DNA of 64,000 nt from Streptomyces sp. NBC_01446 (GCF_026340095.1 NZ_JAPEPO010000001.1:5976001-6040000), one strand, 5' to 3'. Counted from the stretch's first letter, positions 17,283 to 26,407 are shown. The notes: a model not told the origin generated them from the letters alone. A program made the numbers and translations.

Positions 17283-18092
17283 TCAGGCCTTGAGGGCCTT
17301 GTCGATCGCGGTCGTGTAGTCGGCCACGTTCATCGGGGCGTTCCCGTCGGGCCCGGTGAGCGTCTTGCCGTCCATCTTGAGGGTCGGCGTGCCCTTGACG
17401 TCGCTGTCGTCGAACTTCTTCGACATGGTCAGCGCCCACTTGTCGTAGGTGCCGTCCTGGACGTCCTTCTGGAACGCCTTGTTGTTCTTGAGGGCGTCGA
17501 CGGTGTTCGCCACCTTGATCAGGTAGGCGTCCTTCTTGAACTTGTCGTCCGTCTCCTCGGGGTGGTTCGCCTTCGAGTACAGCGCGGTCTTGTACTGGAG
17601 GAACGCCTCCGGGCTGACGTTCAGCGCGGCGCCCAGGGCGCTGAGGGCGTTCTTGGAGCCCTCGCCGTTGTCGCTGTTGTCGATGAAGGTCGCGCCGATG
17701 TACTGGATCTTGTACTTGCCGGCCTCGACGTCCTTGTCGACGTTCGAGCCGACGGTCTGCTCGAAGGTGGCGCAGATCGGGCAGCGCGGGTCCTCGTACA
17801 TCGCGAGGGTCTTCTTCGCGCTGTCCTTGCCGATGACGACCGTGGTCCCGTTCTTGCCCGACGTGTTCGCGGGCGCGACCAGCTTGTCGTCCTTCGCGGC
17901 CTCCCAGTAGCCGGGCTTGTTGGCCTGCATCACGGCGAAGCCGATGCCGCCGGCGATCGCCAGGACGGCGACGATGGCACCGGCGACCTTCACCTGCCGC
18001 TTCGCCTTGTCCTTCTTGGCCTGCCGCTCGCGCTCGACGCGAAGCCGCTCGCGGGCGGCAGTCTTCGCGGCCTGGCTGTTCCTCTGGCTCAT
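17283..18092 (-). CDS. Membrane-anchored DsbA-like thioredoxin-fold protein
   Basis: The 269-residue protein has a very basic cytoplasmic N-terminus (residues 1-33), one membrane anchor (about 35-56) and an extracytoplasmic thioredoxin-like domain. The domain carries CPIC (in YEDPRCPICATFE, about 120) and a cis-Pro in KGTPTLKMDG. It probably oxidises or isomerises disulfides outside the membrane. The ATG at 18092 has GGAGAA upstream. The frame is open further but loses similarity. A second such protein lies at 48848-49627. Confidence 0.9.
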   Translation of the reverse strand: MSQRNSQAAKTAARERLRVERERQAKKDKAKRQVKVAGAIVAVLAIAGGIGFAVMQANKPGYWEAAKDDKLVAPANTSGKNGTTVVIGKDSAKKTLAMYEDPRCPICATFEQTVGSNVDKDVEAGKYKIQYIGATFIDNSDNGEGSKNALSALGAALNVSPEAFLQYKTALYSKANHPEETDDKFKKDAYLIKVANTVDALKNNKAFQKDVQDGTYDKWALTMSKKFDDSDVKGTPTLKMDGKTLTGPDGNAPMNVADYTTAIDKALKA

Positions 18093-18154
18093 GATCGTTC
18101 TCCGTGTGGGTTCTGCGAAGTCTTCAGGGGGACTGCTGTGCTGGGCTCGTGGCC

Positions 18155-18862
18155 TCAGGCGGCCAGAGCCACGCACGGCGGTCCGCGCCGTCCCACGGAG
18201 TGCGCCCACAGCTGCGTACGCGCGGCCCGCACCCGGCGCGCAGGGCGCCGCGGCAGGCGGCGTACGGGCTCCAGGTGGGCCCGCACCGCGGCGAAGGCGA
18301 TGAGCAGCGGGCGGAACGTGAATCCGGCGACCGCGCGCAGCAGCTGGGCCAGCGCCTGCTCGCCGCGGCGCAGCCAGGCGGCGGCGAGGAGGCCCACGGC
18401 GACATGCACGCCGAGGAGCAGCCAGGCGGCGGCCGGGTCGGTGTGCGCGAGGAGCGCGGCCGCCTTGTCGGAGTTGCCACCGGTCATGCGGGCCAGCGGC
18501 GTGCCGACGCTGCCGCCGCACAGGACGTCGAGGCCGACCGCGCGCAGCGGCCCGGTGACGGGCCCGCCCGCCGCGCCGTAACAGACGTGCTGGCCCGTGG
18601 TGAACACCGTGTCGGCGGCCAGCTCCAGCGGCACGAGCAGGGCCGCGATCCGGCCGAAGCTCCGCTCACTCCCCGCCAGCGCGTACGCGAGGACGAAGAC
18701 GGCGAAGGCCGTGGCCGCCACCGTCACCACCGGCAGGGGGACCCGGGACAGCAGGACGTGCGACGCGGCGGAGAGCGTCACGACGAGCGCCGTGAAGAGC
18801 GCCGCGCGCACGGCTCTGAGCTGGGTCCCGGATATGTCGTCCATCGCGGAGGAGTGTGCCAT
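18155..18862 (-). CDS. Conserved integral membrane protein, unknown function
   Basis: The protein of about 235 residues has five or so hydrophobic segments in residues 20-175. A Cys/Gly-rich external loop (GQHVCYGAAGG ... LDVLCGG) sits in the middle, and a basic C-terminal tail follows. I do not recognise a family beyond a Streptomyces-type membrane protein. The start is the ATG at 18862; an ATG at 18844 (MDDISG) is an alternative. The gene sits 62 bases upstream of the DsbA-like gene on the same strand, so it may be cotranscribed with it. The two loop cysteines could then be its substrates; that is inference. Confidence 0.72.
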   Translation of the reverse strand: MAHSSAMDDISGTQLRAVRAALFTALVVTLSAASHVLLSRVPLPVVTVAATAFAVFVLAYALAGSERSFGRIAALLVPLELAADTVFTTGQHVCYGAAGGPVTGPLRAVGLDVLCGGSVGTPLARMTGGNSDKAAALLAHTDPAAAWLLLGVHVAVGLLAAAWLRRGEQALAQLLRAVAGFTFRPLLIAFAAVRAHLEPVRRLPRRPARRVRAARTQLWAHSVGRRGPPCVALAA

Positions 18863-18927
18863 GCGTTCCTGTAAGGGACCCCTAAAGGGTCGCTGTGCGT
18901 TACGGGTGCGTTGTCGGCCCCTGTGGC

Positions 18928-20253
18928 CTACAGGCCCGGGATCCGGCCGTTGCGGAAGAGGTCCACGAAGATCTGGTGGTCCGCACGCGCGCGTGCCCCG
19001 TAGTCGTGCGCGAAGTCGACCAGCAGACCCGCGAAGCCGTCCTCGTCCGCCGCGATCGCCGCGTCGATGGCCCGCTCCGTGGAGAACGGCACCAGGGACT
19101 GCCCGGACAGGTCGTCGGCCGCCGCGTGCATCGTTGCCGTGGCCCGGCCGAGGTCGGCGACGACGGCGGCGATCTCCTCCAGGTCGTCGATGTCCGACCA
19201 GTCGAGATCCACCGCGTACGGCGAGACCTCGGCGACCAGCTGCCCCGAGCCGTCCAGCTCGGTCCACCCCAGCCACGGGTCCGCGTGCGCCTGGAGAGCG
19301 CGCTGCGAGATGACCGTGCGGTGGCCCTCGTGCTCGAAGTAGTCCCGGATCGCCGCGTCCGTGATGTGCCGCGACACGGCCGGGGTCTGCGCCTGCTTGA
19401 GGTAGATCACGACATCGTTCTCCAGGGCGTCGCTGTTGCCCTCCAGAAGGATGTTGTACGAGGGCAGGCCCGCGGAGCCGATGCCGATGCCGCGCCGCCC
19501 CACGACGTCCTTCACGCGGTACGAGTCCGGACGGGTCAGGGACGACTCGGGGAGCGTCTCCAGGTACCCGTCGAAGGCCGCGAGGACCTTGTAGCGCGTG
19601 GCCGCGTCGAGCTCGATGGAGCCGCCGTCGGGCGCGAAGCGGCGCTCGAAGTCACGGATCTCCGTCATCGAGTCGAGCAGTCCGAAGCGGGTCAGGGAGC
19701 GGGCGTCGCGCAGCGCGTCCAGGAGCGGGCCCTCGGCGGTGTCCAGGGTGAAGGGCGGCACCTCGTCGCTCTTGGCGCCCGTCGCGAGCGCGTGGATCCG
19801 CTCGCGGTACGCGCCCGCGTACGTGCGCACCAGCTCGGTGATCTGCTCGTCACCGAGCGCCTTGGAGTAGCCGATCAGCGCCGCGGAGGCGGCGAAGCGC
19901 TTGAGGTCCCAGGTGAAGGGGCCGACGTACGCCTCGTCGAAGTCGTTCACATTGAAGATCAGGCGGCCCGTGGAGTCCATGTACGTGCCGAAGTTCTCCG
20001 CGTGCAGATCGCCGTGGATCCACACCCGGCCCGTCCGGTCGTCCAGGTACGGGCCGCCGTGCCGCTCGCGCTCCAGGTCCGCGTAGAACAGGCACGCGGT
20101 GCCGCGGTAGAACGCGAACGCGGACGAGGCCATCTTCCGGAACTTGACCCGGAACGCCGCCGGGTCGGCGGCCAGGAGCTCGCCGAACGCGGTGTCGAAG
20201 ACGGTGAGGATCTGCTCGCCGCGCTGCTCAGCGGTGGGCTGCGGGACCGACAT
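18928..20253 (-). CDS. DUF2252 family protein (kinase-like fold)
   Basis: The 441-residue protein shows the DUF2252 hallmarks: YRGTACLFYADLE, WIHGDLHAENFG (about 88-99, resembling the catalytic loop of aminoglycoside phosphotransferases) and FNVNDFDEAYVGP (about 110, the metal-binding DFD). GRRGIGIGSAGLP occurs later. This pattern implies a small-molecule kinase-like fold, but no substrate is established. I chose the ATG at 20253 because AGGAGG precedes it. The open frame 47 codons further upstream has no such signal. Confidence 0.88.
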   Translation of the reverse strand: MSVPQPTAEQRGEQILTVFDTAFGELLAADPAAFRVKFRKMASSAFAFYRGTACLFYADLERERHGGPYLDDRTGRVWIHGDLHAENFGTYMDSTGRLIFNVNDFDEAYVGPFTWDLKRFAASAALIGYSKALGDEQITELVRTYAGAYRERIHALATGAKSDEVPPFTLDTAEGPLLDALRDARSLTRFGLLDSMTEIRDFERRFAPDGGSIELDAATRYKVLAAFDGYLETLPESSLTRPDSYRVKDVVGRRGIGIGSAGLPSYNILLEGNSDALENDVVIYLKQAQTPAVSRHITDAAIRDYFEHEGHRTVISQRALQAHADPWLGWTELDGSGQLVAEVSPYAVDLDWSDIDDLEEIAAVVADLGRATATMHAAADDLSGQSLVPFSTERAIDAAIAADEDGFAGLLVDFAHDYGARARADHQIFVDLFRNGRIPGL

Positions 20254-20478
20254 CGCGGGGTGCCTCCTGGTGCGGGCTGTGCCGTCGGGGGTGACGGCGG
20301 ACGGTGACCGTGGATCGTGCCATGGGGGACAGCTGTCCTGCTCTGTCCAACGCCCGACCGTACCCCCGAGTGCCCGACGGTTGTCAGTGGCCACCCGTAG
20401 ACTTCCAAGCTGTCCGCCCGACTGCCCGCAGCCTGTCGCCGGTCCGTATCTTTCCGTTTTCCGTTGGAGGCCGAAGCC

Positions 20479-23400
20479 GTGTCAAAGCCGCCGTTCACGC
20501 ACCTGCACGTCCACACCCAGTACTCGCTGCTGGACGGTGCCGCGCGGCTCAAGGACATGTTCAACGCCTGCAATGAAATGGGCATGACGCACATCGCCAT
20601 GTCCGACCACGGCAACCTCCACGGGGCGTACGACTTCTTCCACACGGCGAAGAAGTCCGGGGTCGTCCCGATCATCGGGATCGAGGCGTACGTCGCCCCC
20701 GAGTCCCGGCGCAACAAGCGCAAGGTCCAGTGGGGCCAGCCGCACCAGAAGCGGGACGACGTGTCCGGTTCGGGTGGTTACACCCACAAGACGATCTGGG
20801 CGTCGAACAGCACGGGCCTGCACAACCTCTTCAAGCTGTCCTCGGACGCGTACGCCGAGGGCTGGCTGCAGAAGTGGCCGCGTATGGACAAGGAGACGAT
20901 CTCCCAGTGGTCGGAAGGGCTCATCGCCTCGACCGGCTGCCCTTCCGGTGAGCTCCAGACGCGCCTGCGCCTCGGGCAGTTCGACGAGGCGGTCAAGGCG
21001 GCGGCGGAGTACCAGGACATCTTCGGCAAGGACCGGTACTTCCTGGAGCTGATGGACCACGGCATCGACATCGAGCGCCGGGTGCGCGACGACCTGCTGC
21101 GGGTCGGCAAGAAGCTCGGCATCCCGCCCCTGGTGACGAACGACTCGCACTACACGTACGCGCACGAGGCGACCGCGCACGACGCCCTGCTGTGCATCCA
21201 GACCGGCAAGAACCTCTCGGACCCGGACCGCTTCCGCTTCGACGGCACGGGCTACTACCTCAAGACGACCGACGAGATGTACGCCGTCGACTCCTCGGAC
21301 GCCTGGCAGGAGGGCTGCGCCAACACGCTCCTGGTCGCCGAGCAGATCGACACCACGGGCATGTTCGAGAAGCGCGACCTCATGCCGAAGTTCGACATCC
21401 CGGAGGGCTTCACCGAGGTCACCTGGTTCCAGGAGGAGGTCCGGGTCGGCATGGAGCGCCGCTACCCGGGCGGTGTCCCCGAGGACCGGCAGAAGCAGGC
21501 CGAGTACGAGATGGACATCATCATCCAGATGGGGTTCCCGGGGTACTTCCTGGTCGTCGCCGACTTCATCATGTGGGCGAAGAACAACGGCATCGCGGTC
21601 GGCCCCGGCCGAGGCTCCGCGGCCGGTTCGATCGTCGCGTACGCCATGGGCATCACCGACCTCGACCCGATCACGCACGGCCTGATCTTCGAGCGGTTCC
21701 TGAACCCCGAGCGCGTCTCCATGCCCGATGTCGACATCGACTTCGACGAGCGCAGGCGCGTCGAAGTGATCAGGTACGTGACCGAGAAGTACGGCGCCGA
21801 CAAGGTCGCCATGATCGGCACCTACGGAAAGATCAAGGCCAAGAACGCGATCAAGGACTCCGCGCGCGTCCTCGGCTACCCGTACGCGATGGGCGACCGC
21901 CTCACCAAGGCGATGCCCGCCGACGTCCTCGGCAAGGGCATCGACCTGTCGGGCATCACCGACCCCGCCCACCCGCGCTACAGCGAGGCGGGCGAGATCC
22001 GGGGGATGTACGAGAACGAGCCGGACGTCAAGAAGGTCATCGACACCGCCAAGGGCGTCGAGGGCCTGGTCCGTCAGATGGGCGTGCACGCCGCCGGCGT
22101 CATCATGTCCAGCGAGCCCATCGTCGACCACGCCCCGATCTGGGTCCGGCACTCGGACGGCGTGACCATCACGCAGTGGGACTACCCGCAGTGCGAGTCG
22201 CTCGGCCTGCTGAAGATGGACTTCCTCGGCCTGCGCAACCTCACGATCATGGACGACGCCGTCAAGATGGTGAAGGCCAACAAGGGCATCGACCTGGAGA
22301 TGCTCTCCCTGCCGCTGGACGACCCCAAGACGTACGAGATGCTCTGCCGCGGCGACACGCTCGGGGTGTTCCAGTTCGACGGCGGCCCGATGCGTTCGCT
22401 GCTGCGCCAGATGCAGCCCGACAACTTCGAGGACATTTCCGCCGTCTCGGCCCTGTACCGGCCGGGCCCGATGGGAATGAACTCGCACACGAACTACGCG
22501 GAGCGCAAGAACGGGCGCCAGGAGATCACCCCGATCCACCCGGAGCTCGAAGAGCCGCTGAAGGAGACCCTGGGTCTCACCTACGGCCTCATCGTGTACC
22601 AGGAGCAGGTGCAGAAGGCCGCCCAGATCATCGCCGGCTACTCGCTCGGCGAGGCCGACATCCTGCGCCGCGTGATGGGCAAGAAGAAGCCCGAGGAGCT
22701 GGAGAAGAACTTCGTCCTCTTCCAGGGAGGAGCCAAGAAGAAGGGCTTCTCCGACGCGGCGATCCAGGCCCTGTGGGACGTCCTGGTGCCGTTCGCCGGC
22801 TACGCGTTCAACAAGGCGCACTCCTCCGCGTACGGCCTCGTCACCTACTGGACCGCCTACCTCAAGGCGAACTACCCGGCCGAGTACATGGCCGCGCTGC
22901 TCACGTCGGTGAAGGACGACAAGGACAAGTCCGCGGTCTATCTGAACGAATGCCGGCGCATGGGCATCAAGGTTCTCCCGCCGAATGTGAACGAGTCGGA
23001 ACACAACTTCGCCGCCCAGGGCGACGACGTGATTCTCTTCGGCCTCTCCGCCGTCCGTAACGTCGGTACGAACGTGGTCGAGTCGATCATCCGCAGCCGC
23101 AAGGCGAAGGGGAAATACGCCTCCTTCCCCGACTATCTCGACAAGGTCGAGGCCGCCGCCTGCAACAAGCGCACCACGGAATCGCTGATCAAGGCAGGCG
23201 CGTTCGACACGATGGGGCACACCCGCAAGGGCCTCACCGCACAGTACGAGCCGATGATCGACAACGTCGTGCAGGTCAAGCGCAAGGAGGCCGAGGGCCA
23301 GTTCGACCTCTTCGGCGGCATGGGCGAGGAGGACAGCAGCGAGCCGGGCTTCGGGCTCGACGTCGAATTCTCCGAGGACGAGTGGGAGAAGACCTATCTC

Positions 23401-24018
23401 CTCGCCCAGGAGCGCGAGATGCTCGGTCTCTACGTCTCCGACCACCCGCTGTTCGGCCTCGAACACGTGCTGTCCGACAAGGCCGACGCCGGCATCGGGC
23501 AGCTCACCGGCGGCGACTACTCGGACGGCTCGATCGTCACCATCGGCGGCATCATCTCGGGCCTCCAGCGCAAGATGACCAAGCAGGGCAACGCCTGGGC
23601 CATCGCGACCGTCGAGGACCTGGCCGGCTCCATCGAGTGCATGTTCTTCCCGGCGACGTATCAGCTGGTGTCGACCCAACTCGTCGAGGACGCCGTCGTG
23701 TTCGTCAAGGGCCGCCTCGACAAGCGTGAGGACGTGCCGCGCCTCGTCGCGATGGAACTCATGGTCCCCGACCTGTCGAACGCCGGGACCAACGCGCCCG
23801 TGACGATCACCATCCCCACGATGAAGGTGACCCCGCCGATGGTCAGCAGGCTCGGCGAGATCCTCAGCCACCACAAGGGCAACAGCGAGGTGCGGATCAA
23901 GCTTCAAGGCGCCCGTAAGACAACGGTGCTGCGGCTCGACCGGCACCGAGTGCAGCCCGACCCCGCGCTCTTCGGCGACCTGAAGGTGCTGCTCGGGCCG
24001 TCCTGCCTGGCGGGCTGA
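20479..24018 (+). CDS. dnaE: DNA polymerase III alpha subunit
   Basis: This is the replicative polymerase. The 1179-residue protein begins with a PHP domain (THLHVHTQYSLLDG, residues 7-20). The C-family polymerase core has catalytic aspartates in PDVDIDFDERR (about 416-426) and GPGRGSAAGS just before. The fingers contain YRPGPMGMNSH, a tandem HhH region follows, and the OB-fold domain (GGIISGLQRK, about 1024) comes near the end. The length matches the dnaE1-type enzyme of actinobacteria. The GTG at 20479 is preceded by GGAGG with 8-base spacing; a TTG at 20464 in frame is not needed. Confidence 0.97.
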   Translation: MSKPPFTHLHVHTQYSLLDGAARLKDMFNACNEMGMTHIAMSDHGNLHGAYDFFHTAKKSGVVPIIGIEAYVAPESRRNKRKVQWGQPHQKRDDVSGSGGYTHKTIWASNSTGLHNLFKLSSDAYAEGWLQKWPRMDKETISQWSEGLIASTGCPSGELQTRLRLGQFDEAVKAAAEYQDIFGKDRYFLELMDHGIDIERRVRDDLLRVGKKLGIPPLVTNDSHYTYAHEATAHDALLCIQTGKNLSDPDRFRFDGTGYYLKTTDEMYAVDSSDAWQEGCANTLLVAEQIDTTGMFEKRDLMPKFDIPEGFTEVTWFQEEVRVGMERRYPGGVPEDRQKQAEYEMDIIIQMGFPGYFLVVADFIMWAKNNGIAVGPGRGSAAGSIVAYAMGITDLDPITHGLIFERFLNPERVSMPDVDIDFDERRRVEVIRYVTEKYGADKVAMIGTYGKIKAKNAIKDSARVLGYPYAMGDRLTKAMPADVLGKGIDLSGITDPAHPRYSEAGEIRGMYENEPDVKKVIDTAKGVEGLVRQMGVHAAGVIMSSEPIVDHAPIWVRHSDGVTITQWDYPQCESLGLLKMDFLGLRNLTIMDDAVKMVKANKGIDLEMLSLPLDDPKTYEMLCRGDTLGVFQFDGGPMRSLLRQMQPDNFEDISAVSALYRPGPMGMNSHTNYAERKNGRQEITPIHPELEEPLKETLGLTYGLIVYQEQVQKAAQIIAGYSLGEADILRRVMGKKKPEELEKNFVLFQGGAKKKGFSDAAIQALWDVLVPFAGYAFNKAHSSAYGLVTYWTAYLKANYPAEYMAALLTSVKDDKDKSAVYLNECRRMGIKVLPPNVNESEHNFAAQGDDVILFGLSAVRNVGTNVVESIIRSRKAKGKYASFPDYLDKVEAAACNKRTTESLIKAGAFDTMGHTRKGLTAQYEPMIDNVVQVKRKEAEGQFDLFGGMGEEDSSEPGFGLDVEFSEDEWEKTYLLAQEREMLGLYVSDHPLFGLEHVLSDKADAGIGQLTGGDYSDGSIVTIGGIISGLQRKMTKQGNAWAIATVEDLAGSIECMFFPATYQLVSTQLVEDAVVFVKGRLDKREDVPRLVAMELMVPDLSNAGTNAPVTITIPTMKVTPPMVSRLGEILSHHKGNSEVRIKLQGARKTTVLRLDRHRVQPDPALFGDLKVLLGPSCLAG

Positions 24019-24056
24019 CACGGGCCGAGAGGCCCTGAGGCTCTGGTCATTACGTG

Positions 24057-24098
24057 AGTGAGGGGCGCTCCCGGATTCCTCCGGGAGAGCCCCTCACT
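24057..24098. terminator. Terminator between dnaE and a convergent small gene
   Basis: A long hairpin (outer arms 24057-24066 and 24089-24098, inner arms 24068-24074 and 24081-24087) lies 39 bases after dnaE. It lies 36 bases after the stop of the minus-strand small gene, and serves both. Confidence 0.8.
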
Positions 24099-24133
24099 GT
24101 GTGACCAAAGGGCCACTTGCCTTACGGAAGGCG

Positions 24134-24313
24134 TCAGTTGTGGCCGAAGCGGCGCTGGTGCTTACGGGCAACATCCGCGGGCGTGCCCTGAGCCTGCGAC
24201 TGCATCTCCGACTGCGCTTCCATACCGGCCGACTTGGCCTGCTCGGAAGCCTGCTCGGAGGCGGAGGCGCGGCTGCGCTGGTCGCCCTGCTTGCGGTTCT
24301 TGTTCTTGGCCAT
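24134..24313 (-). CDS. Small conserved-looking hydrophilic protein (59 aa)
   Basis: The reading frame starts at ATG 24313 after a strong AGGAGG and ends at 24134. The product, beginning MAKNKNRKQGDQRSRASASE, is rich in Lys, Arg, Gln, Ser and Ala and has no hydrophobic core. It carries two Met-containing acidic/Gln segments (SAGMEAQSEMQSQAQG) and ends RKHQRRFGHN. I do not recognise a function. The strong ribosome binding site, codon-position GC bias and its own terminator support a real gene. A nucleic-acid-associated or intrinsically disordered role is conceivable. Confidence 0.75.
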   Translation of the reverse strand: MAKNKNRKQGDQRSRASASEQASEQAKSAGMEAQSEMQSQAQGTPADVARKHQRRFGHN

Positions 24314-24620
24314 GGTGACTGCCTCCTGCGGGGGGTCTAGGGGCCAGGGCCGGATTCAGATTCACATATGCTGACGAGGCACGCATTTCAGAGAATTACC
24401 GTGCGTAATAAGCGCTGTCAGAGCGTTGTTCGGAGCGCGACGGGAGTTCTGTGAGCGGGCCGTTTCGGGAATTCGTCCGATCCGCCACGCCGAAGATCGA
24501 GTTCGGGCCGTTAACCCCCGTGTGGTCGGGCAGACTCGAAGGAAACCCGAGGCGAACCCGCGATCGTCGACACCGTGGGACCTCCGGACGCCGGTAATTC
24601 AGCGAAAGAGGGTGGATCGA
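24314..24620. other. Divergent promoter region, no gene seen
   Basis: The 307 bases between the divergent 59-aa gene and the NYN-domain gene include a stretch of lower GC (about 24350-24420: TTCAGAATTAC-type sequence), which probably holds the promoters. No palindromic operator or RNA gene is evident. Confidence 0.45.
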
Positions 24621-25943
24621 GTGGACCGTTGCATCGTCCTGGTGGACGCCGGTTACCTGCTCGGGGCCGCCGCGAGTCTCCTCGCGGGAGAGCCGTCCCG
24701 GTCCCGGATCACCGTCGATCATGTCGCCCTCATCCAAGGGCTGCGTGAGCGCGCCGAATCCGACACCGAGCGGCCACTTCTGCGGATCTACTGGTTCGAC
24801 GGGGCGCCGGACAGGGTGCCCCAGCCCGAGCACCGCCGGCTCCGCGTGATGCCCCGCGTGACCGTGCGACTCGGTGCGCTCACCCGTAGCGACGGGCGCT
24901 GGGCGCAGAAGGGGGTCGACGCGGCGATGCACGCCGAGCTGACCGAACTCGCCCGTAACCGCGCCTGCTCCGACATCGTGCTCGTCACCGGTGACGGCGA
25001 TCTGCTGCCCGGCATGATGGCGGCGAAGGAGCACGGGGTCGCCGTGCACCTGTGGGCCGTGCAGGCCGCCGACGGCGACTACAACCAGTCCGAGGACCTC
25101 GTCGCCGAGGCGGATGAGCGGCGCGTGCTCGACCGGGCCTGGATCACCAAGGCCGTGCGGGCCAAGGAAGTCGGCGGGATCTGTGCGCCGCAGCCCGTTC
25201 CGCGGCCGGAGATCGCGGCGATTCTGTCCGCGCCGCTCCCTGAGTCGGCGCTTGCCTCCGCTGCGGGGCACTCCGCGGATCTCTCCGATGTGCCGGGGGG
25301 CGGTGGCGCCCCCGGCGGCGCCGGGCAGGGGGGTGCCCCGGTCGGTGACGGTGTCGATCACGGGGTGGCCGCGCGCGAGGGTGACGGTGGGGGGACCGAG
25401 GACGAGCGGGGTGGCGCGGGGAAGGGCGTCCCCACGCCCAAGGACCTTGCCGCCCTGCGCGGGCCCGGCGCCGCTCCTGGGCTTGGGGTGCATCCTCATG
25501 TTCATCCCGGGCAGCACCCCGCCAACGCCACCTTGCGGTGGTCGTCCGACAAGGGGTGGGTGGAGCGGCCCGGGGTCGTGGGGGAGTCGGCGGATGCGGC
25601 GTCCCTGCCGACGCTGGCCCAGCTGACCACCGCGGAGCAGCGGTGGGCCGACCGCGAGGAGGACATCACCACCGTCGGGGGTGACCCCTTCGAGGTGGGG
25701 CAGGTGTTCGCCCGGCGGTGGATGGAGCGGCTGGGGGACCAGGTTCAGCTGCAGAAGCTGTCCACCATGTATCCGCGGGTGCCGCATCGTATCGACGGGG
25801 AGCTGCTGCGGTATGCCGCGCGGTTCGGGCTGCTCGCCCACAAGGACGATCAGATCGACGAGCACGATCGGTATGCGATTCGGGCCGGGTTCTGGCGCGA
25901 GGTCGATGTGCGGAGCGCTGCGGAGCGGGTGACCGCGGAGTAG
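24621..25943 (+). CDS. NYN-domain (PIN-like nuclease fold) protein
   Basis: This protein of about 440 residues opens with a NYN/LabA-type domain (about 1-170). Conserved acidic residues lie in CIVLVDAGYLLG, KGVDAAMHAELTELA and DIVLVTGDGDLLPG, the positions that bind metal in PIN/NYN ribonucleases. A Gly/Pro-rich disordered linker (about 215-300) follows. A second, conserved C-terminal domain (EVGQVFARRWMERLGD, YPRVPHRIDGELLRYAARF) probably binds nucleic acid. RNA processing is the likely role. GTG at 24621 is preferred because GAGGG precedes it with good spacing; GTG at 24612 is nine bases upstream. Confidence 0.85.
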   Translation: MDRCIVLVDAGYLLGAAASLLAGEPSRSRITVDHVALIQGLRERAESDTERPLLRIYWFDGAPDRVPQPEHRRLRVMPRVTVRLGALTRSDGRWAQKGVDAAMHAELTELARNRACSDIVLVTGDGDLLPGMMAAKEHGVAVHLWAVQAADGDYNQSEDLVAEADERRVLDRAWITKAVRAKEVGGICAPQPVPRPEIAAILSAPLPESALASAAGHSADLSDVPGGGGAPGGAGQGGAPVGDGVDHGVAAREGDGGGTEDERGGAGKGVPTPKDLAALRGPGAAPGLGVHPHVHPGQHPANATLRWSSDKGWVERPGVVGESADAASLPTLAQLTTAEQRWADREEDITTVGGDPFEVGQVFARRWMERLGDQVQLQKLSTMYPRVPHRIDGELLRYAARFGLLAHKDDQIDEHDRYAIRAGFWREVDVRSAAERVTAE

Positions 25944-25962
25944 TCGGGGGCGGGATGGTCTT

Positions 25963-26000
25963 GCTCCGGGGTGGTGGTCTTACTCCGGGGTGGTGGTCTT
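25963..26000. repeat. Two tandem 20-bp repeats
   Basis: CTCCGGGGTGGTGGTCTT occurs at about 25963 and again about 20 bases later, just after the NYN-domain gene. This is part of the repeat-rich gap to the ABC transporter gene. Confidence 0.6.
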
Positions 26001-26001
26001 G

Positions 26002-26039
26002 GCGGGTGCGGGTGCGGGTGCGGGTGCGGGTGCGGGTGC
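26002..26039. repeat. Hexanucleotide repeat (GCGGGT), about 6 copies
   Basis: Six uninterrupted copies of GCGGGT lie between the NYN-domain and ABC-transporter genes. Such an array is prone to slippage and may vary among isolates. Confidence 0.85.
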
Positions 26040-26057
26040 CGGGTGTCCCTTGGCGGG

Positions 26058-26335
26058 TGCGGGCTTGATTTCGGCTTGTGGCTCGCGTCCGTCGCGGGTG
26101 CGGGGCCGGTCCGGTATGTCCGTCCTCGCTTGGATGGTTCGGCGTTGGATTTCGTGCGCGTCAGTTGTGTGTGCCGGCTCCGGGCGGACATACCGGCCCG
26201 GCCCCTTCTGTTTGGTCGTGTGTGCGGCAGCGTGCTGGCTCCGGGCGGACATGCCGGTCGGCCCCTTTCGTTTGGTCGTGGGTGCGGCTCGTTTGGGGGT
26301 GGGGGCCTCAGCTCGTTTACGTGGGTGGGGTGGGC
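26058..26335. repeat. Dispersed intergenic element, copy A
   Basis: This stretch matches 56820-57035 at roughly nine bases in ten across its first 165 bases. It contains two inverted arms, 26102-26122 and 26185-26205, that match at 20 of 21 positions. Copy A also has an extra diverged right arm near 26240-26265, so about 60 bases appear duplicated relative to copy B. It lies wholly in the 464-base gap between the NYN-domain and ABC genes and encodes nothing recognisable. Confidence 0.75.
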
Positions 26336-26393
26336 GCGGCCCGTTTTCGGTGGCATGTCCCTACCCGGGCGTCGTCCGGAGGGTTCGACCCCG

Positions 26394-26399
26394 TACTCT
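26394..26399 (+). promoter_or_regulatory. Candidate -10 element for the ABC transporter operon
   Basis: TACTCT lies 8 bases before the GTG at 26408. With no ribosome binding site present, a leaderless transcript is likely. Confidence 0.5.
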
Positions 26400-26407
26400 C
26401 GTCCTTC

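Noticed and set aside
20482..24021. Open frame of 1179 codons on the minus strand opposite dnaE
   Set aside because: It is an exact antisense shadow of dnaE produced by high GC codon bias; the product has no domain and the dnaE protein has all its motifs.
26002..26039. CRISPR-like array
   Set aside because: It is a simple hexanucleotide repeat with no spacers and no cas genes nearby.
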